A DNA stretch of 64,000 nucleotides from Prorocentrum cordatum (Eukaryota > Sar > Dinophyceae > Prorocentrales > Prorocentraceae), in assembly GCA_963575745.1 (NCBI GenBank), contig CAUYUJ010000669.1:1178501-1242500 (forward strand). Reading direction: 5' to 3'. Position 1 is the stretch's first letter, and each line of letters starts with the position of its first letter. A program made the translations under genes and the position numbers. Under the pieces are notes generated by a model that was given only the letters and a program-made list of their open reading frames with translations, made no database searches and was not told where the DNA came from. This document shows positions 11,641 through 21,934 of the stretch, in pieces.

Positions 11641-12113
11641 CGCTTTAGCTTAGCTTTAGCTTAGCTTTAGCTTAGCTTTAGCTTAGCTTTAGCTTAGCTT
11701 TAGTTTAGCTTTAGCTTAGCTTCAGCTTAGCTTTAGCTTAGCGTTAGCTTAGCTTTAGCGTTAGCGTTAGCTTAGCTTTAGCTTAGTTTTAGTTTAGTTG
11801 TAGTTTAGATTTAGCTTAGATGTAGCTTAGATTTAGCTTAGCGTTAGCTTAGCTTTAGCTTAGATTTAGCCTAGCTGCAGCTTTAACTAAGCTCAAGCGA
11901 ACTTAAAGCTAAGCTACATCTAAGCTACATCTAAGTTAAAGCTAAGCTAGCTTGGCTTTAGCTTAGCTTTAGCTTATATGTAGCTTGGCTTTAGCTTAGC
12001 TTTAGCTTAGCTTTAACTTAGATGTAGCTTAGATTTAGCTTAGCTTTAGCTTAGCTGTAGCTTAGCTTCAGCTTAGTTTTAGCTTAGCTTTAGCTTCAGC
12101 TTAGCTTTACCGT
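11641..12113. repeat. 11-bp satellite TTTAGCTTAGC with an internal inverted block
   Basis: About 40 units of TTTAGCTTAGC with 12-bp variants (AGATTTAGCTT, GATGTAGCTT). At about 11884-11949 the orientation flips (AAGCTAAGCTACATC), then the forward orientation resumes. Confidence 0.9.
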
Positions 12114-12381
12114 TACTACTAATGCTGCTTTCCCAGGGGCTCCAATTCCTAGGTAGGGTCGCACTGGGATAATTTTGTTTATTCTTCTTCTTCGACGGCA
12201 GACCAGCTCGGTCCTCCCCTCTGCCTTCCCTCGGGCTCGCCGCCGATCCTCCGACTCTCTCCCTTTCGTGCTGCCTCTGGCCCCCCCGCGGGCGCCGCCG
12301 CGCCCGCCCCGAGGAGCCGCGGCGAGCTCGACTCGTTGGGCGTGGCGCAGGTCTGACGCCTGCCGCTGGGGGTGGGGGGGG

Positions 12382-12386
12382 GGTTG
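12382..12386. repeat. Target-site duplication, left side of the copia element
   Basis: GGTTG immediately precedes the LTR start TGCGAA. The same five bases follow the other LTR at 19564-19568. Five bp is usual for Ty1/copia insertions. Confidence 0.8.
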
Positions 12387-12637
12387 TGCGAATCCGACTC
12401 GCGAGTGGGATCGAGGTCTTTCTCTCACCTCCTGCTATGGCCGAGAGCGCCCGCAGTCCCCAGGGCGGCGCGCTGGTCTGACCCACTGTGGCTATCGTAC
12501 GCTCAAGCATGTGCATGCACACGAGCAGACAAGTTGCATCGCAACGAAGTGTGACCCTGGCGGGCCCGTAGCATCTTGGAGCCCTCAGGGGGAACACTCA
12601 GAGGAGGACCTTCAGGAAAGGGGGGGACACGTTCGCA
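12387..12637 (-). repeat. 3' LTR of the copia element
   Basis: Starts TGCGAATCC and ends GTTCGCA on the + strand, so the two ends are inverted repeats (TGCGAA/TTCGCA). It is about 95% identical to 19313-19563 and lies downstream of the extra ORF on the coding (minus) strand. Confidence 0.9.
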
Positions 12638-13313
12638 CTGGTCTTCTCTCTCTCTCTCTCGTGCTCCTCCCCGTGTCTCAGGTTTCGTCTCTTCTCCCAT
12701 CATCCAGTCCGCGCCCGGGTCCCACGGGGAGCCCACCTCAGGGGCCAGGTCCGCCCCAGGGACGAACGGCTTCAGCACCTCCAGGATGCGGTCCCGCATG
12801 ACGGGAAAACCCTCCAGCGACCAGACCACGTTCTCCAGGATCGTGTCCATCGCCTCGGCGTAGCCCTCGTCGCTCGGCAGGCTCAGCGTGGTCGCCTCGT
12901 TCTCCTTCTCCTGCAGCTGCTGCTGCGTGACTGGCTTCTCCGTCTTGATGAGTCTTGATGCGGAAGAACTCCGCCGCAGGACACTTCATCTCTAGCTTCG
13001 GCTTGTCGTCGATCGGAGCACTCTGCCACTTGACGTACATCTTCTCGAGCTTCACGAGGATTTTTCGCACCTCGTCTTCCAGCGCGGCGGTGGTGCACAC
13101 CTGCACGTTCCCCGTGTTGGCCACGTACTGCGGCGTCACCTGCGTGTCGCCCTTCTTGGCCAGAGCTTCCGCCACAAGTGCCTTGGCGGGCATTTTGACC
13201 TTGATCCTGGCCAGCGACATCACAGCTGACGACTCCTCCGAGTAAACGTCCGACAGCCCGAGCATGAACGCCCTGGCCTGGTCGTCTCGCCCTGTCACCT
13301 CGAACTTCACCAT
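12503..13313 (-). pseudogene. Extra ORF between pol and the 3' LTR, unknown function
   Basis: After RNase H the element has a further ORF starting MVKFEVTGRDDQARAFMLG (ATG at 13313-13311). It is a hydrophilic, charged protein with no motif known to me and continues across AEFFRIKT. There a 10-bp tandem duplication (12941-12960, GTCTTGATGA twice on +) shifts the frame. Past the duplication the protein resumes as QQQLQEKENEATTL and MDTILENVVWSLEGF and runs into the 3' LTR, stopping near 12503. The position matches the env-like ORFs of some LTR elements, but I see no signal peptide or convincing membrane segment within it. A hydrophobic stretch (LALAAAVLLLRLLGWAMV) precedes the ATG in the same frame but overlaps the end of pol. 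Confidence 0.6.
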
Positions 13314-13314
13314 T

Positions 13315-14520
13315 GCCCAACCAAGGAGGCGGAGCAGGAGCACCGCTGCGGCAAGCGCGAGTCGCTTTCTCAGCTTGAGCCTTGGCCAAGGTGACCGATT
13401 CATCAGCCAGCTGGTAGGCCGACGCTTTCAGGCACGCTCGCAAAACATCCGCAGCCTCCGCCCGATCCTTCGTCAGCGCGTCCCCCAGCATGAGCTCGGT
13501 TGGGCCCCATCGAAGCGTCCCACCAAACCTACGGAGGCTTCCCTTGGCTATGGCGATGTCTATGGAGGCCTTCTTGTCGTCGAGTCCTGTCGGGGCCCCA
13601 GGCTTGGTCACGTGATCGAACACCGACTTGCAATCTATCACGCTAATCGCTGAAAACTTCTTCGAGTATTTGTCCCGATTCTCTAAACAGAACATGGGGT
13701 ACAGGGTGGCCGCGAAGGCGCACATGATCCACTCCAGGTGTCCCAAGGAGGCCTTCAGGAGCTTGCTCTCCCCTGCCAGCGTAGAAGTACACCCCTGCTT
13801 GATCTTCTGAGACTTCCCAACCAGAGGGCACCAGGGAGCCAAGAGGCCCCTCGCCATAGTAGGGTCCGTAGCACCAATGATGTACCCGCCCTGCGTCCTA
13901 CTGGTCCCGTCAAGATGCTTCGAGGAGTAGTCCGAGTGACACACGAAACAAAGACGCTCTGGAGGGATGCTCAGGAAGGTGACCGATATTTCGTGGAACT
14001 GCTTCGCTCTCCTCACCCATGCGTTCGATCTCCGAATCTGGCCGACCGTGGGGTTCGGCATGATCTGCTGGGAAAACGAAATCTGGCAACTCAAATCGGG
14101 CCTCGTCTGACCTGCAAGCCAATTCCCTTGCTGAGTAGTCGAACTATGGTTACGCACCTCGAACGGCAACGCCACATCGTCAGGTCGGGCCGATCTCCTC
14201 GTTTTGGCTGGGCTGATCCCCTTGGTATAGTCAGACTGCGATTGGACGATCGAGAAGTCAGCTCGCTGAGTGAGGACCGAGCCCGTGAACTCCCCACTGC
14301 CCGTCACCCATTTACGACAAGGAAACCTCGCTCTCAGCTTTTTCATCGCACTGGTCCACAGCTGGCCACGGCCGCCGTTGACCTGATCATCAACATGTAC
14401 TCCGAGGATGCCGCACAGCGCACCCGGCTCGCCGCGGAGCTGGGCACTCTCAGGCCCCGTGGCGTACGGGATCACCGACACCCGGTCCTTGGCCACGAGG
14501 TTGGCGCTGTCCTTCGGCAC
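13315..14520 (-). pseudogene. copia pol: RT palm (HVDD) and RNase H, frame-broken
   Basis: In the frame read from 14520, GILGVHVDDQVNGG (residues 37-50) carries the RT active-site DD, with HVDD in place of the usual YVDD. RNase H follows: catalytic Asp at residue 197 (CHSDYSS), Glu at 251 (STLAGESKLLKAS) and Asp at 296 (VIDCKSV), then the family-typical WGPTELMLGDALTK. The frame enters from 14525-14625 through at least one frameshift near 14515. All three RNase H acids are intact. The protein probably ends around LAKAQAEKATRACRSG, just before the extra ORF. Confidence 0.85.
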
Positions 14521-15668
14521 TGGCTTGGCTCCCTCAGCAGGAACACGCGCGGGTCCATCGGTTGCTGGTCAAACTGCAGCTCCTTCACCATGAACCGCTC
14601 GAATGTGCGCCACCACTGCTGAGGCTAGTATCCCAACCCGTATTTGTTGACCACCTCGAAGAGCTGCTCCGGGTGGTGGCCCTTCATCGTGTAGTCTTTC
14701 GGCATTGTCACATAGATCGGGCCGTTCGGCCTCGCCTCCGGCTCTGCCATCAGAAACGCCCACTTCACGTCGCCGATCGTCTTCTTGCACTTGCATGATG
14801 CAAGCGTCTGCGGAAGCATAGACCGCCTGTTGGTGGACATGGTGGGGCTTGCCTTCCGCCCCTCACGCACCAGGTCCAGGATGTCCGGGTCCTTGAAGCC
14901 TTGCAGCGTGCACCGGCACTTGACCTCGCCCTCGCCGTCATCGCCGCGACGCAAGGTCAGCACGGGGCTCGGGCGCAAGATCCGCTCCGGCACCTGAGTC
15001 TTCAGCAGCCTCGACGTCTCTAGGTCCACGGGCCTCCAGGCCTTGGTCTCGTGGACTAAGCTCCCCATCTCCTTCTCGTACGCCTTCTCGATCATGGCAC
15101 GACCCTCGAGCGACCTCCACCTCTCATCCTTCAGGTTGATCTCCTTGCTCCCCTGTGTGAGCAGGACGTCCACGGCGCCCGCGACGATGGCCTCGTCCAC
15201 CTGCTCCGCCAGGTGGGCGTCCGCCGAGTCGACGAGCGGCGGACTTGGCAAGCTCGGAGGATAGACGATCCCGCCGACCTTCTGTCCGCTGGCCGCGCTC
15301 TGGCTGCCGCCCTGGTGGTCGACGGTCATCGGCTCCCCCCGCTTGGGGCGCTTGACCTCTTCCTGCTCCTGGCGGTCCTCCATCTGGCCCTCTTCTGGCA
15401 TGTGCGCCTCGTCCAGCGTCCGCTTGTCCACGGTCTGCTTGCCTCGCATGCGTCGTCTTTCTGGTGGATGTCCTGCCTCGCCATCATTTGCTGCTTCCTG
15501 TTCGGCCGAGGCCCTCTCAGGGCCCTCAGGGTGACCAGCTGCGTCCTGTTCGCCTGAGACCCTCTCAGAGTCTTCAGGATGAGCTGGCTCGGGAGCTGTC
15601 GGGCTCGGAGGATGGGGCCTCCTCCGCAGCCGCCTCGGGTGGCCGCTCGCCGCCCGTGATGTCCTCAA
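14516..15668 (-). pseudogene. copia pol: linker and N-terminal RT, stop codon inside
   Basis: An acidic Pro/Glu-rich linker leads to the RT fingers (VPERILRPSPVLTLRR, KCRCTLQGFKDPD) and the first catalytic Asp in IGDVKWAFLMAE. Translation hits TAG near 14625 after KYGLGY. The same frame continues with RT-like PQQWWRTFERFMVKELQFD, then shifts near 14515 into the segment with HVDD. The stop and the shift are disabling mutations, not a programmed signal that I recognise. Confidence 0.85.
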
Positions 15669-17109
15669 ACCTCTGGCCGCTGTAGTGCTCCAGGTCCACC
15701 ATCTTGGTCCTCAGCTCTGCCTCCACAATGCGCCACGCATGTCGCTCTTCTCGCACTGCTGGTCTCATCTGCTCGGGCGACGCCTTCACCACCGCGCCCG
15801 GCAGCGCCACCCAGTAGTTGCCTCGCACCTCGCCCATGCAGGTGCCTGGCCTCCATCTGTGGTGAGCTCGCTTCCCAGGGATACCCTTGTTCTTCACCAT
15901 TCGCCACGCGGCCACCATGTCGCCAGGCAGGTACTTGGCCATCACTCTCGGTCGAGCGTCCAGCGCTCGCCGTGCCGCCAACTTGTCTTGCTGGATGAGT
16001 ACCTTCATGCGGGCAATCGTCCTCACCCGCGCCTGCTGCGCCGCGATCGGGTCGTTCACGATCGCACTGTTGGTGATCGTGTCCGGGCTATCTTTCAGCA
16101 GGTCGCCTGGAACCTCTGGGTTGCGACCGAACACCATCTGCATCGGTGACACCCCTGTCACCGAGAGGACGCTGTTCTTGGCCAGCACCAGCTCCGTCAC
16201 GCGCTCTCGCCACTCGGTCTCCGTCTGGGGCTGTGCCTCCCGGGTGAGGTCCTCCAACATCATCTCGAACAGTTGGTTGTGGTGCTCGATCTTGCCATTC
16301 TGCTCCTTCGCGCCTCCTGCTGTGTCCACCACCTCGATGTCCTGACGCTCGCACCAGCTGGTGAACTCGTCACTCACCTGCGCCCCATGAGGATCCACCT
16401 TCAACCACTTCGGCCTCATGTATGGGCGAACCCACGCCCTTGTGGACGCCTCGATGAGATTATTCGATGTCTCCGTCATGCCGATCATTGGCTCTACCTT
16501 GTGCAGCGAGCTCGTCTCGTCGATGATGCCCAGGCACGTGATCCTCTCCCCGGCGATCCAGTCGGGCATGTCATTGCAGTCCATGCTCACGTATTTGAGG
16601 GGGAGATGCGCCTCGGCCGGGGTGCTGTGCCGAGCCACCCTTGGACACTTCATCCCCTCGCACTCTGGACAGGGAAACTCGTAGCCCGCCTTGATCGCTT
16701 GTTCCGTGGCGTGCGCATGCCTAAGGTGTCGCACCAACACGTTGTTCTTGCAATGCCCTAGTTGCACGTGCAGCTTTCGGAGGCTGTTCAGGATTGAACT
16801 GTGAGGCCGACGTAAGACATCCCTCGTCTCGTCCGCGTCCTCCTCAACCACTTCAGCACCCTCCTCACCCTGCACTGCGCAGCACCCAGTCTCAGAGCTG
16901 GACGCTTCCACCTGGCACTGCCGTCGCATGCCCCGCACGATAGCCTGCACCAGCCTCGGGGGGTATCGCTGGCTGAACACCGTGCGCTTCATCCCGCACT
17001 TCAGCATTCCTTCCGTGTTCTGATGCTCGTGTCCGCCGCTGCATCTCCTCTGCACCGCTCTTGCCACCTCTGGGGCTGACGTCACGAACTCCCAACTCTT
17101 GGGCATCAA
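15574..17109 (-). pseudogene. copia integrase
   Basis: In this 511-residue frame, an HHCC zinc-binding module lies at residues 113-150 (LHVQLGH ... FPCPEC). The catalytic core has Asp177 (VSMDCND), Asp239 (LKVDPHG) and Glu275 (GGAKEQNGKIEHHNQLF). The second and third acids are 35 residues apart, the classic DD35E spacing. The core region through SVTGVSPMQMVFGRNPE and the C-terminal region are intact in this frame. Upstream coding (17110-17602) is in another frame, so a frameshift lies near 17110. Confidence 0.9.
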
Positions 17110-17602
17110 CTTGAGAGTGTCGGCATCTCAGACCAAACTCGCAACCGCTCGCGACGCCCACGTACACCCCAGGCATCCCCAACAGCTGCCTCATCACGGG
17201 GGCCCGGAGACTCGCACATCTGGGGAGCGTCTGGTACACGAAGTGCCTGCCTCGCTCTAACTGGTAGATCGCCACCTCCACGAATAAGTGCACCAAGCTC
17301 ACCGCCCACCTCACGTCGTCGAAGTGCTGCGCCAGGTTCACCCGACGCTCCAGCAGCATGCACTGCTGCATGATCGAGAGCTTCCGGCACGGAGGGCACA
17401 TATGCACGAAGTACGGCTCGTCCTCAATGATGTGTTTCCACATGGCGTCGTAGTCGTCACCGTTGTCCACGTCCCAGCCGTTCACCTTGTCGAGGCTCAG
17501 ACCTTCACTGAATCCTGACCTCACCGCGACTGGCACAATCCGCGGTGGGGAGAACAGCTCAGTCACTATCCTCCCGGCCTGTGGGCTCCGGCCCGGCCTC
17601 AC
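17110..17602 (-). pseudogene. copia pol: region between protease and integrase
   Basis: The frame from 17602 reads coherently as WDVDNGDDYDAMWKHI, YFVHMCPPCRKLSIMQQ, then ERGRHFVYQTLP and GVYVGVASGCEFGLR. It loses sense near 17110, where the integrase frame takes over. The order gag-PR-this-IN argues that it is an N-terminal part of pol. I do not recognise a domain in it. Confidence 0.6.
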
Positions 17603-17747
17603 TGAAAAGTTGCCGAGGATGGGGCCCCTTCCTCGGCCGTCCCTCTCTGCACGCGCACTGATGACTCATGGATCTGGCGACGCGTCCTCTTCTCCCGATT
17701 CAGAAAGTCGATCTCGTAATGTCCTGCGGCCTTCTCATTCAACGGTA

Positions 17748-18062
17748 TCATACCATCGCCATAATGGCGATGTCAAGCTTCTTCAGATACATGGAGTCCG
17801 TCTCAAGGTCGATCGCCGCGCCGAGAGCCTTCTGGTCAGGCTTGCTCATCAGGAAGCCGGCCGCACCCAGTACCACGTACACCACGAACGTCACCTGGTA
17901 GCCTTTGATCAGCCAGTCGAGCTTGACGGCGCCGATCGACTCCTGCACGCTATTGTCAAAGCCGCGAAACCGAGTCTGCCTCATGTTCTTGAGCCATCGC
18001 GCCTTCTTGCCAGACGCCGCCTCGTGCTTCACCAATGTCTCCGCGCCGATCAGGGGTTGCAG
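17748..18062 (-). pseudogene. copia protease, C-terminal part in a shifted frame
   Basis: The DTG active site (CSVLDTGCC) ends the gag frame near 18055. The continuation PLIGAETLVKHEAASGKKARW and FRGFDNSVQESIGAV is in another frame, so a one-base-type shift splits the protease just after the catalytic motif. The downstream stop is near 17748. Confidence 0.75.
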
Positions 18063-19280
18063 CAGCCCGTGTCTAGCACCGAGCAGCCGTTTGAGTGGGT
18101 CACGCCCAGGATCGTACCCTCCTCCCTGGCCTTCACCTCCGGCGCCGCATCGTCGTCCTCTTGGTCCTCGTTCATCTCGTGCTCCAGCCTCTTCCACCGC
18201 TCCTCCTGGATGAGCTTCGCCAGCACGTTGTCCTCATGAACCTTCAGGATGTTGTTGATCTCGTCGTCCAGGTCGCACTCCACCTGCACGATCTCCTGCA
18301 CTGCCTGCACCATCACTTCCTCGCTGTAGGGCTCCACCAGCTCGGCGATCACCATCTGCGAGCTGTGCGCTGGGTGCGGCTCTTTGCAATCCCTGCTGAA
18401 GTGGCCGACCTTCTTGCACCTGAAACATTTCGCACGTCTTCTGAGCTTGTCGAGATCCTGCCGTGTTGGTCCACTTGCTCCCGCCGGCTGGGGCTTCCAC
18501 CCAGGCCTTAGTCCTTTGTCCAGTCGTTCCTTATTCATGGCCACCCGCGTCTGCTTCCAGGTCGCCAGGATCTTGACTGCATCTGACTCTTCGATGGGCT
18601 CCGCCGCCTGGACGACCGCGTCAATCTCCTGGGTGACATTGTCCTCGGCGCCCTCTTCCTGGTAGGGCTCGGGCGGTGGCGGGACCTCGCTGTCGAGCTC
18701 CTCCTCCACCGCGTACGCCGCCTGCGTGAGCCTCTCCGGGGGCGCCCCCGGGAACGCCGTCCTGATCGCCGTGCAGATCTCGTCCACGTGCCAGCTCCGA
18801 TGCGTCGCCGACATGATCGTCGCCCTGCCAAAGTTGCCCAGCCTCGCGCCGCGCAGGATCAGGTAGCTCCTGGCCACCGGCGGAAGGTCCACGCCCTTCT
18901 TGGCCAGGCGGGCGTACACGAGCTGGGCACGTCCTGTGTAGGCCTCCGTCGTCTGGATGCGAAGGCTGAAGCCCTCCTCCATGGCTTCTCCTAGACGATC
19001 TGCTGCAACTTTGTCAGGGAATCTCTCGTCGAGGCGCGCGAACACCACCTCCTCGCCCGACTCGACGCTGATGTCTGCCAAGTCCACGTTCTCCACCGCC
19101 AGCGCTGCCTGGCCGTCCACCAACGTGTACAACCACGGGCCGAGCGCCTCGGCCGGGGTGTTCTTGGTGCACCACGATCGCCGCTTTGGCCCACCTCTTC
19201 CACACCTTGTAGGCCGCCGCGCCGTCGTTGCCGTCCCCGCTGAATCGCTTCTGGTTGAAGCCGCCCCCCGCCCCCGTGCT
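18050..19280 (-). pseudogene. copia gag with CCHC zinc knuckle
   Basis: Nucleocapsid-type zinc knuckle CFRCKKVGHFSRDC (Cx2Cx4Hx4C) near the C-terminus, preceded by a gag body (LGPWLYTLVDGQAALAVENV, DERFPDKVAADRLGEAMEE). The N-terminal part is split over frames. GFNQKRFSGDGNDGAAAYKV and WKRWAKAAIVVHQ are read in another frame at about 19160-19260 before the main frame starts at KNTPAEALGPW. This indicates two indels. The upstream Met in the LTR is not a credible start. Confidence 0.85.
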
Positions 19281-19312
19281 TCATCTGTGGTGATGAACTC
19301 CTGCTCGATCAC

Positions 19313-19563
19313 GACGAGTCCGACTCGCGAGTGGGATCGAGCTCTTTCTCTCACCTCCTGCTATGGCCGAGAGCGCCCGCAGTCCCCAGGGCGGCGCGCT
19401 GGTCTGACCCACAGTGGCTATAGTACACTCAAGCATGTGCATGCACACGAGCAGCCAAGTTCCATCGCAACGAAGTGTGGCCCTGGCTGGCCCGTAGCAT
19501 CTTGGAGCCCTCAGGGGGAACACTCAGAGGAGGACCTTCAGGAAAGTGGGGGTCACGTTCGCA
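19313..19563 (-). repeat. 5' LTR of the copia element
   Basis: Matches 12387-12637 along its length. The inner end is mutated (GACGAG on + where the other LTR has TGCGAA). It is followed by the second GGTTG target duplication at 19564-19568. Confidence 0.9.
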
Positions 19564-19568
19564 GGTTG
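19564..19568. repeat. Target-site duplication, right side of the copia element
   Basis: GGTTG, identical to 12382-12386. Confidence 0.8.
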
Positions 19569-19721
19569 GCCCAGGTCGGTGGCCAAGGGCAGTTTTGGGA
19601 CAGGCCGTAACCGAGGGCACCTGGCGGCGCTCAGAGGTGTGGCCAAAACGCCATATCATCAGACGACAACGGTGAATGAAGACACTGGCGGCGGCGGGAT
19701 GCAATTACCTTCTGAGAAGTA

Positions 19722-19910
19722 TCGGGGAAACGTAAGACTCGGGTTGGCTGGAACTCGAGTTTGCCGTCGCTTTTCGACGGGCCCATCCAGAATTTTGACG
19801 GTCGAGTTTTCGTGGGACGTCTGCACCGTGAGTTTTCGTCAAATTTCAGGTTGGGTATGTTTTTTGTTATACGACGGCCCTCCAAACTCGGGTGAAAGTA
19901 TGACCCCCCG
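19722..19910. mobile_element. Small inverted-repeat element, family A, copy 1
   Basis: About 189 bp starting TCGGGGAAACGTAAGACTC and ending ACCCCCCG. It shares with 36585-36782 the blocks TTTTGACGGTC, GTTTTCGTGGGACGT, TGCACCG and CGTCAAATTTCAG in the same order and spacing. The ends are imperfect inverted repeats. No coding capacity is recognised, and a flanking duplication is not clear here. Confidence 0.7.
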
Positions 19911-20930
19911 TTTAGTTGATGGAAAGTGTTTCCAAGTCTAGTTTTGTTCGGCGCTTCAGCGCTCTGTCATCATGTGCGTGCGTTTGAGATTCATGGCTCT
20001 GATCATGCCAGGCTGTAAGCGGTAGGCAACACGTCCAGGGCATGTCCTATCCTCCTCAGCTTCCTTCATCGTTGTCGCTCCGCTCCTCTCCCTCCCCCGC
20101 CTGCCCCTGGTCATCCTGCTCCTCCCGCTTCTCCCTCTCCTGCTCCTGCTGATGCTGTTCCTCCTCGTCCTCTGCCCGCTACCTCCTCAAATGTACGCAG
20201 CTCCCTTTTTCGGCAAGTCACAATTGGGTCCTTCGGGGGGGGTCCAAGTCTGCTATGAGACCCGTCGGCAGATGTGGAAACACAGCGCAATGGGAATGAA
20301 TGGATGGGAGTGGTAGGATGTCAGATCTTGCCCGAGCGCACCTAGAGCTTGCCCCTTCCCACCTTCCCCTCTCCCCCCCTCTCCCTTCCGCCACCCACAT
20401 GTCATATCCTCCCCGCCCCCTCTCTCCCTCACCTCCTTCCCTTCCCCCTCCTCCTCCTCGTCCTCCGTTTTCCCTGTTCTTTTTCCGTCACCATTTCTCT
20501 TCTCCATTGCCTTCTTCTGTCCCCCACTCCTCACAATTTCTCGAAGTGATGCAATATTTTGTTCAACATCGCTGGACTGCTCAGCTCCGGCTTGGTGTTA
20601 CATCACCACTGCGTGTCTATCAATCCCCCAGCTGCCACTCGCTTTCCCTGACACTCTTGCAGAGTTCCCTCAGGAGGCCTCGGAGACAAACAGAGGCCAA
20701 ACAGAGGCCGATAACCCCTGCAAGCCGTCATCATCCATCCTCATCCTCGAGCGCCCACTTGTTCTGAAGATGTGGGACTCCTTCGAGCTGCTACACTCCA
20801 CGGCAGCCTCCTCACCGAGGATTATTGCGCTGGCCTTACGGCCTGTGCCGCCGACCCTGGAGGCATCGGCTCTCGAGGGAAACGGGGGGGAGAGGGCGGG
20901 GAGGAGGAGGAGTCGGAGGAGTGAAGGAGC
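19911..20930. other. No gene recognised
   Basis: CT-rich low-complexity sequence (20050-20220, 20350-20530), otherwise unique-looking. None of the frames resembles a known protein. Confidence 0.4.
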
Positions 20931-20932
20931 CC

Positions 20933-21464
20933 AAGGACAGAATTTAACACCAGAGTGGCGTGTTAAATTCTGTCATCGTGTCGTCGTCGGCGTCGGCGTC
21001 GACGTCGACGTCGTCGACGTCGCACCCGTCGTCGTTGTTGTCGTCCTTGCCGTTGCCGTCGGCACCGGGGCCTCCAGGACAGAATTTAACACGAGAGTGG
21101 CGTGATAGATTCTGTCCTCGTGTCGGCGTCGTCGTCGTCGTCGTCGGCGTCGGCACGAGGACCCCCAGGATAGAATTTAACACGAGAGTGGCGTGTTAAA
21201 TTCTGTCCTCGTGATGTCGTCGTCGTCCGCGTCGTCGGCACCAGGACCCCGAGGACAGAATATAACACGAGAGTGGCGTGTTCAATTCTGTCCTCGTGTC
21301 GTCGTCGTCGTCGTCGTCCGTCGTCCGTCGTCCTCGTCGTCGTCGTCGTCGTCGCACCCGTCGTCGCGACGACGACGCGTCGTCCTTGTCGTTGTCGTCG
21401 GCACAAGGACCCGAAGGACAGCATTTAACACGAGAGTGGCGTGTTAATTTCGTTTCGTCGTCGT

Positions 21465-21504
<40 letters not shown>

Positions 21505-21800
21505 CGTCGCACGCTTCGTCGTCGCCCTCGTCGTCATCGTCGTCGTCGTCGTCGGCACAAGGACCAGAAGGACAGAATTTAACACGAGAGTGGCGTGTTA
21601 AATTCTGTCCTCGAGTCGTCGTTGTCGTCGTCGTCGTCGTCGACGTCGACGTCGTGGACGTCGCACTCGTCGTCGTCGTCGTCGTCCTTGTCGTCGCGTC
21701 GGCACTAGGGCCCCAAGGACAGAACTTAACACGAGAGTGGCGTTTTAAATTCTGTCCTCGTGTCGGCGTCGTCGTCGTCGTCGTCGTCGTCGACGTCGCA

Positions 21801-21837
<37 letters not shown>

Positions 21838-21887
21838 GCACAAAGACCCGAAGGACAGAATTTAACACGAGAGTGGCGTGTTAATTT
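20933..21887. repeat. Tandem array of eight hairpins separated by GTC microsatellites
   Basis: Eight copies of a ~40-bp palindrome start near 20933, 21076, 21167, 21251, 21414, 21569, 21714 and 21850. In the best copies the left arm AGGACAGAATTTAACACG pairs with CGTGTTAAATTCTGTCCT around the loop AGAGTGG, an 18-bp stem. Each is followed by CG(TGTCG)-type and GTC repeats of variable length (unit length 84-163 bp) and by GGCAC-AGGACCC before the next hairpin. Copies 1, 5 and 8 have a damaged right arm or loop edge. Confidence 0.92.
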
Positions 21888-21934
21888 GAGATGCCTCTTG
21901 GAACGTCTGATGGGCATCTCAGGTGCCTCTGTCC

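Larger units (their letters stand above)
12387..19563 (-). mobile_element. Ty1/copia-type LTR retrotransposon, nearly full-length but broken
   Basis: 251-bp direct LTRs (12387-12637 and 19313-19563) flank gag, protease, integrase, reverse transcriptase and RNase H in copia order on the minus strand. An extra ORF lies between RNase H and the 3' LTR. Outer LTR ends are TGCGAA and TTCGCA, with a GGTTG target duplication on both sides. A purine tract (minus strand of 12638-12662, GA repeats) adjoins the 3' LTR as expected for plus-strand priming. By hand count the LTRs differ at about 13 of 251 positions, so the insertion is not very recent. Several frameshifts and at least one stop break gag-pol, so this copy should not be autonomous. 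Confidence 0.92.

Noticed and set aside
11641-12113. Interstitial telomere-like repeat
   Set aside because: The unit is TTTAGCTTAGC, not the TTTAGGG telomere repeat expected in dinoflagellates and plants.
10690-12380. Search for the SDR YxxxK exon
   Set aside because: No frame in this stretch shows NNAG or YxxxK in a credible context.
19281-19354. Met in the 5' LTR as gag start
   Set aside because: The frame between the LTR Met and the recognisable gag body is incoherent because of indels.
12738-19610. Many + strand open frames across the copia element
   Set aside because: They are shadows of the GC-rich minus-strand gag-pol coding sequence.
20933-21887. CRISPR array
   Set aside because: The repeats are palindromes separated by microsatellite, not unique spacers; the setting is eukaryotic and no cas genes are present.
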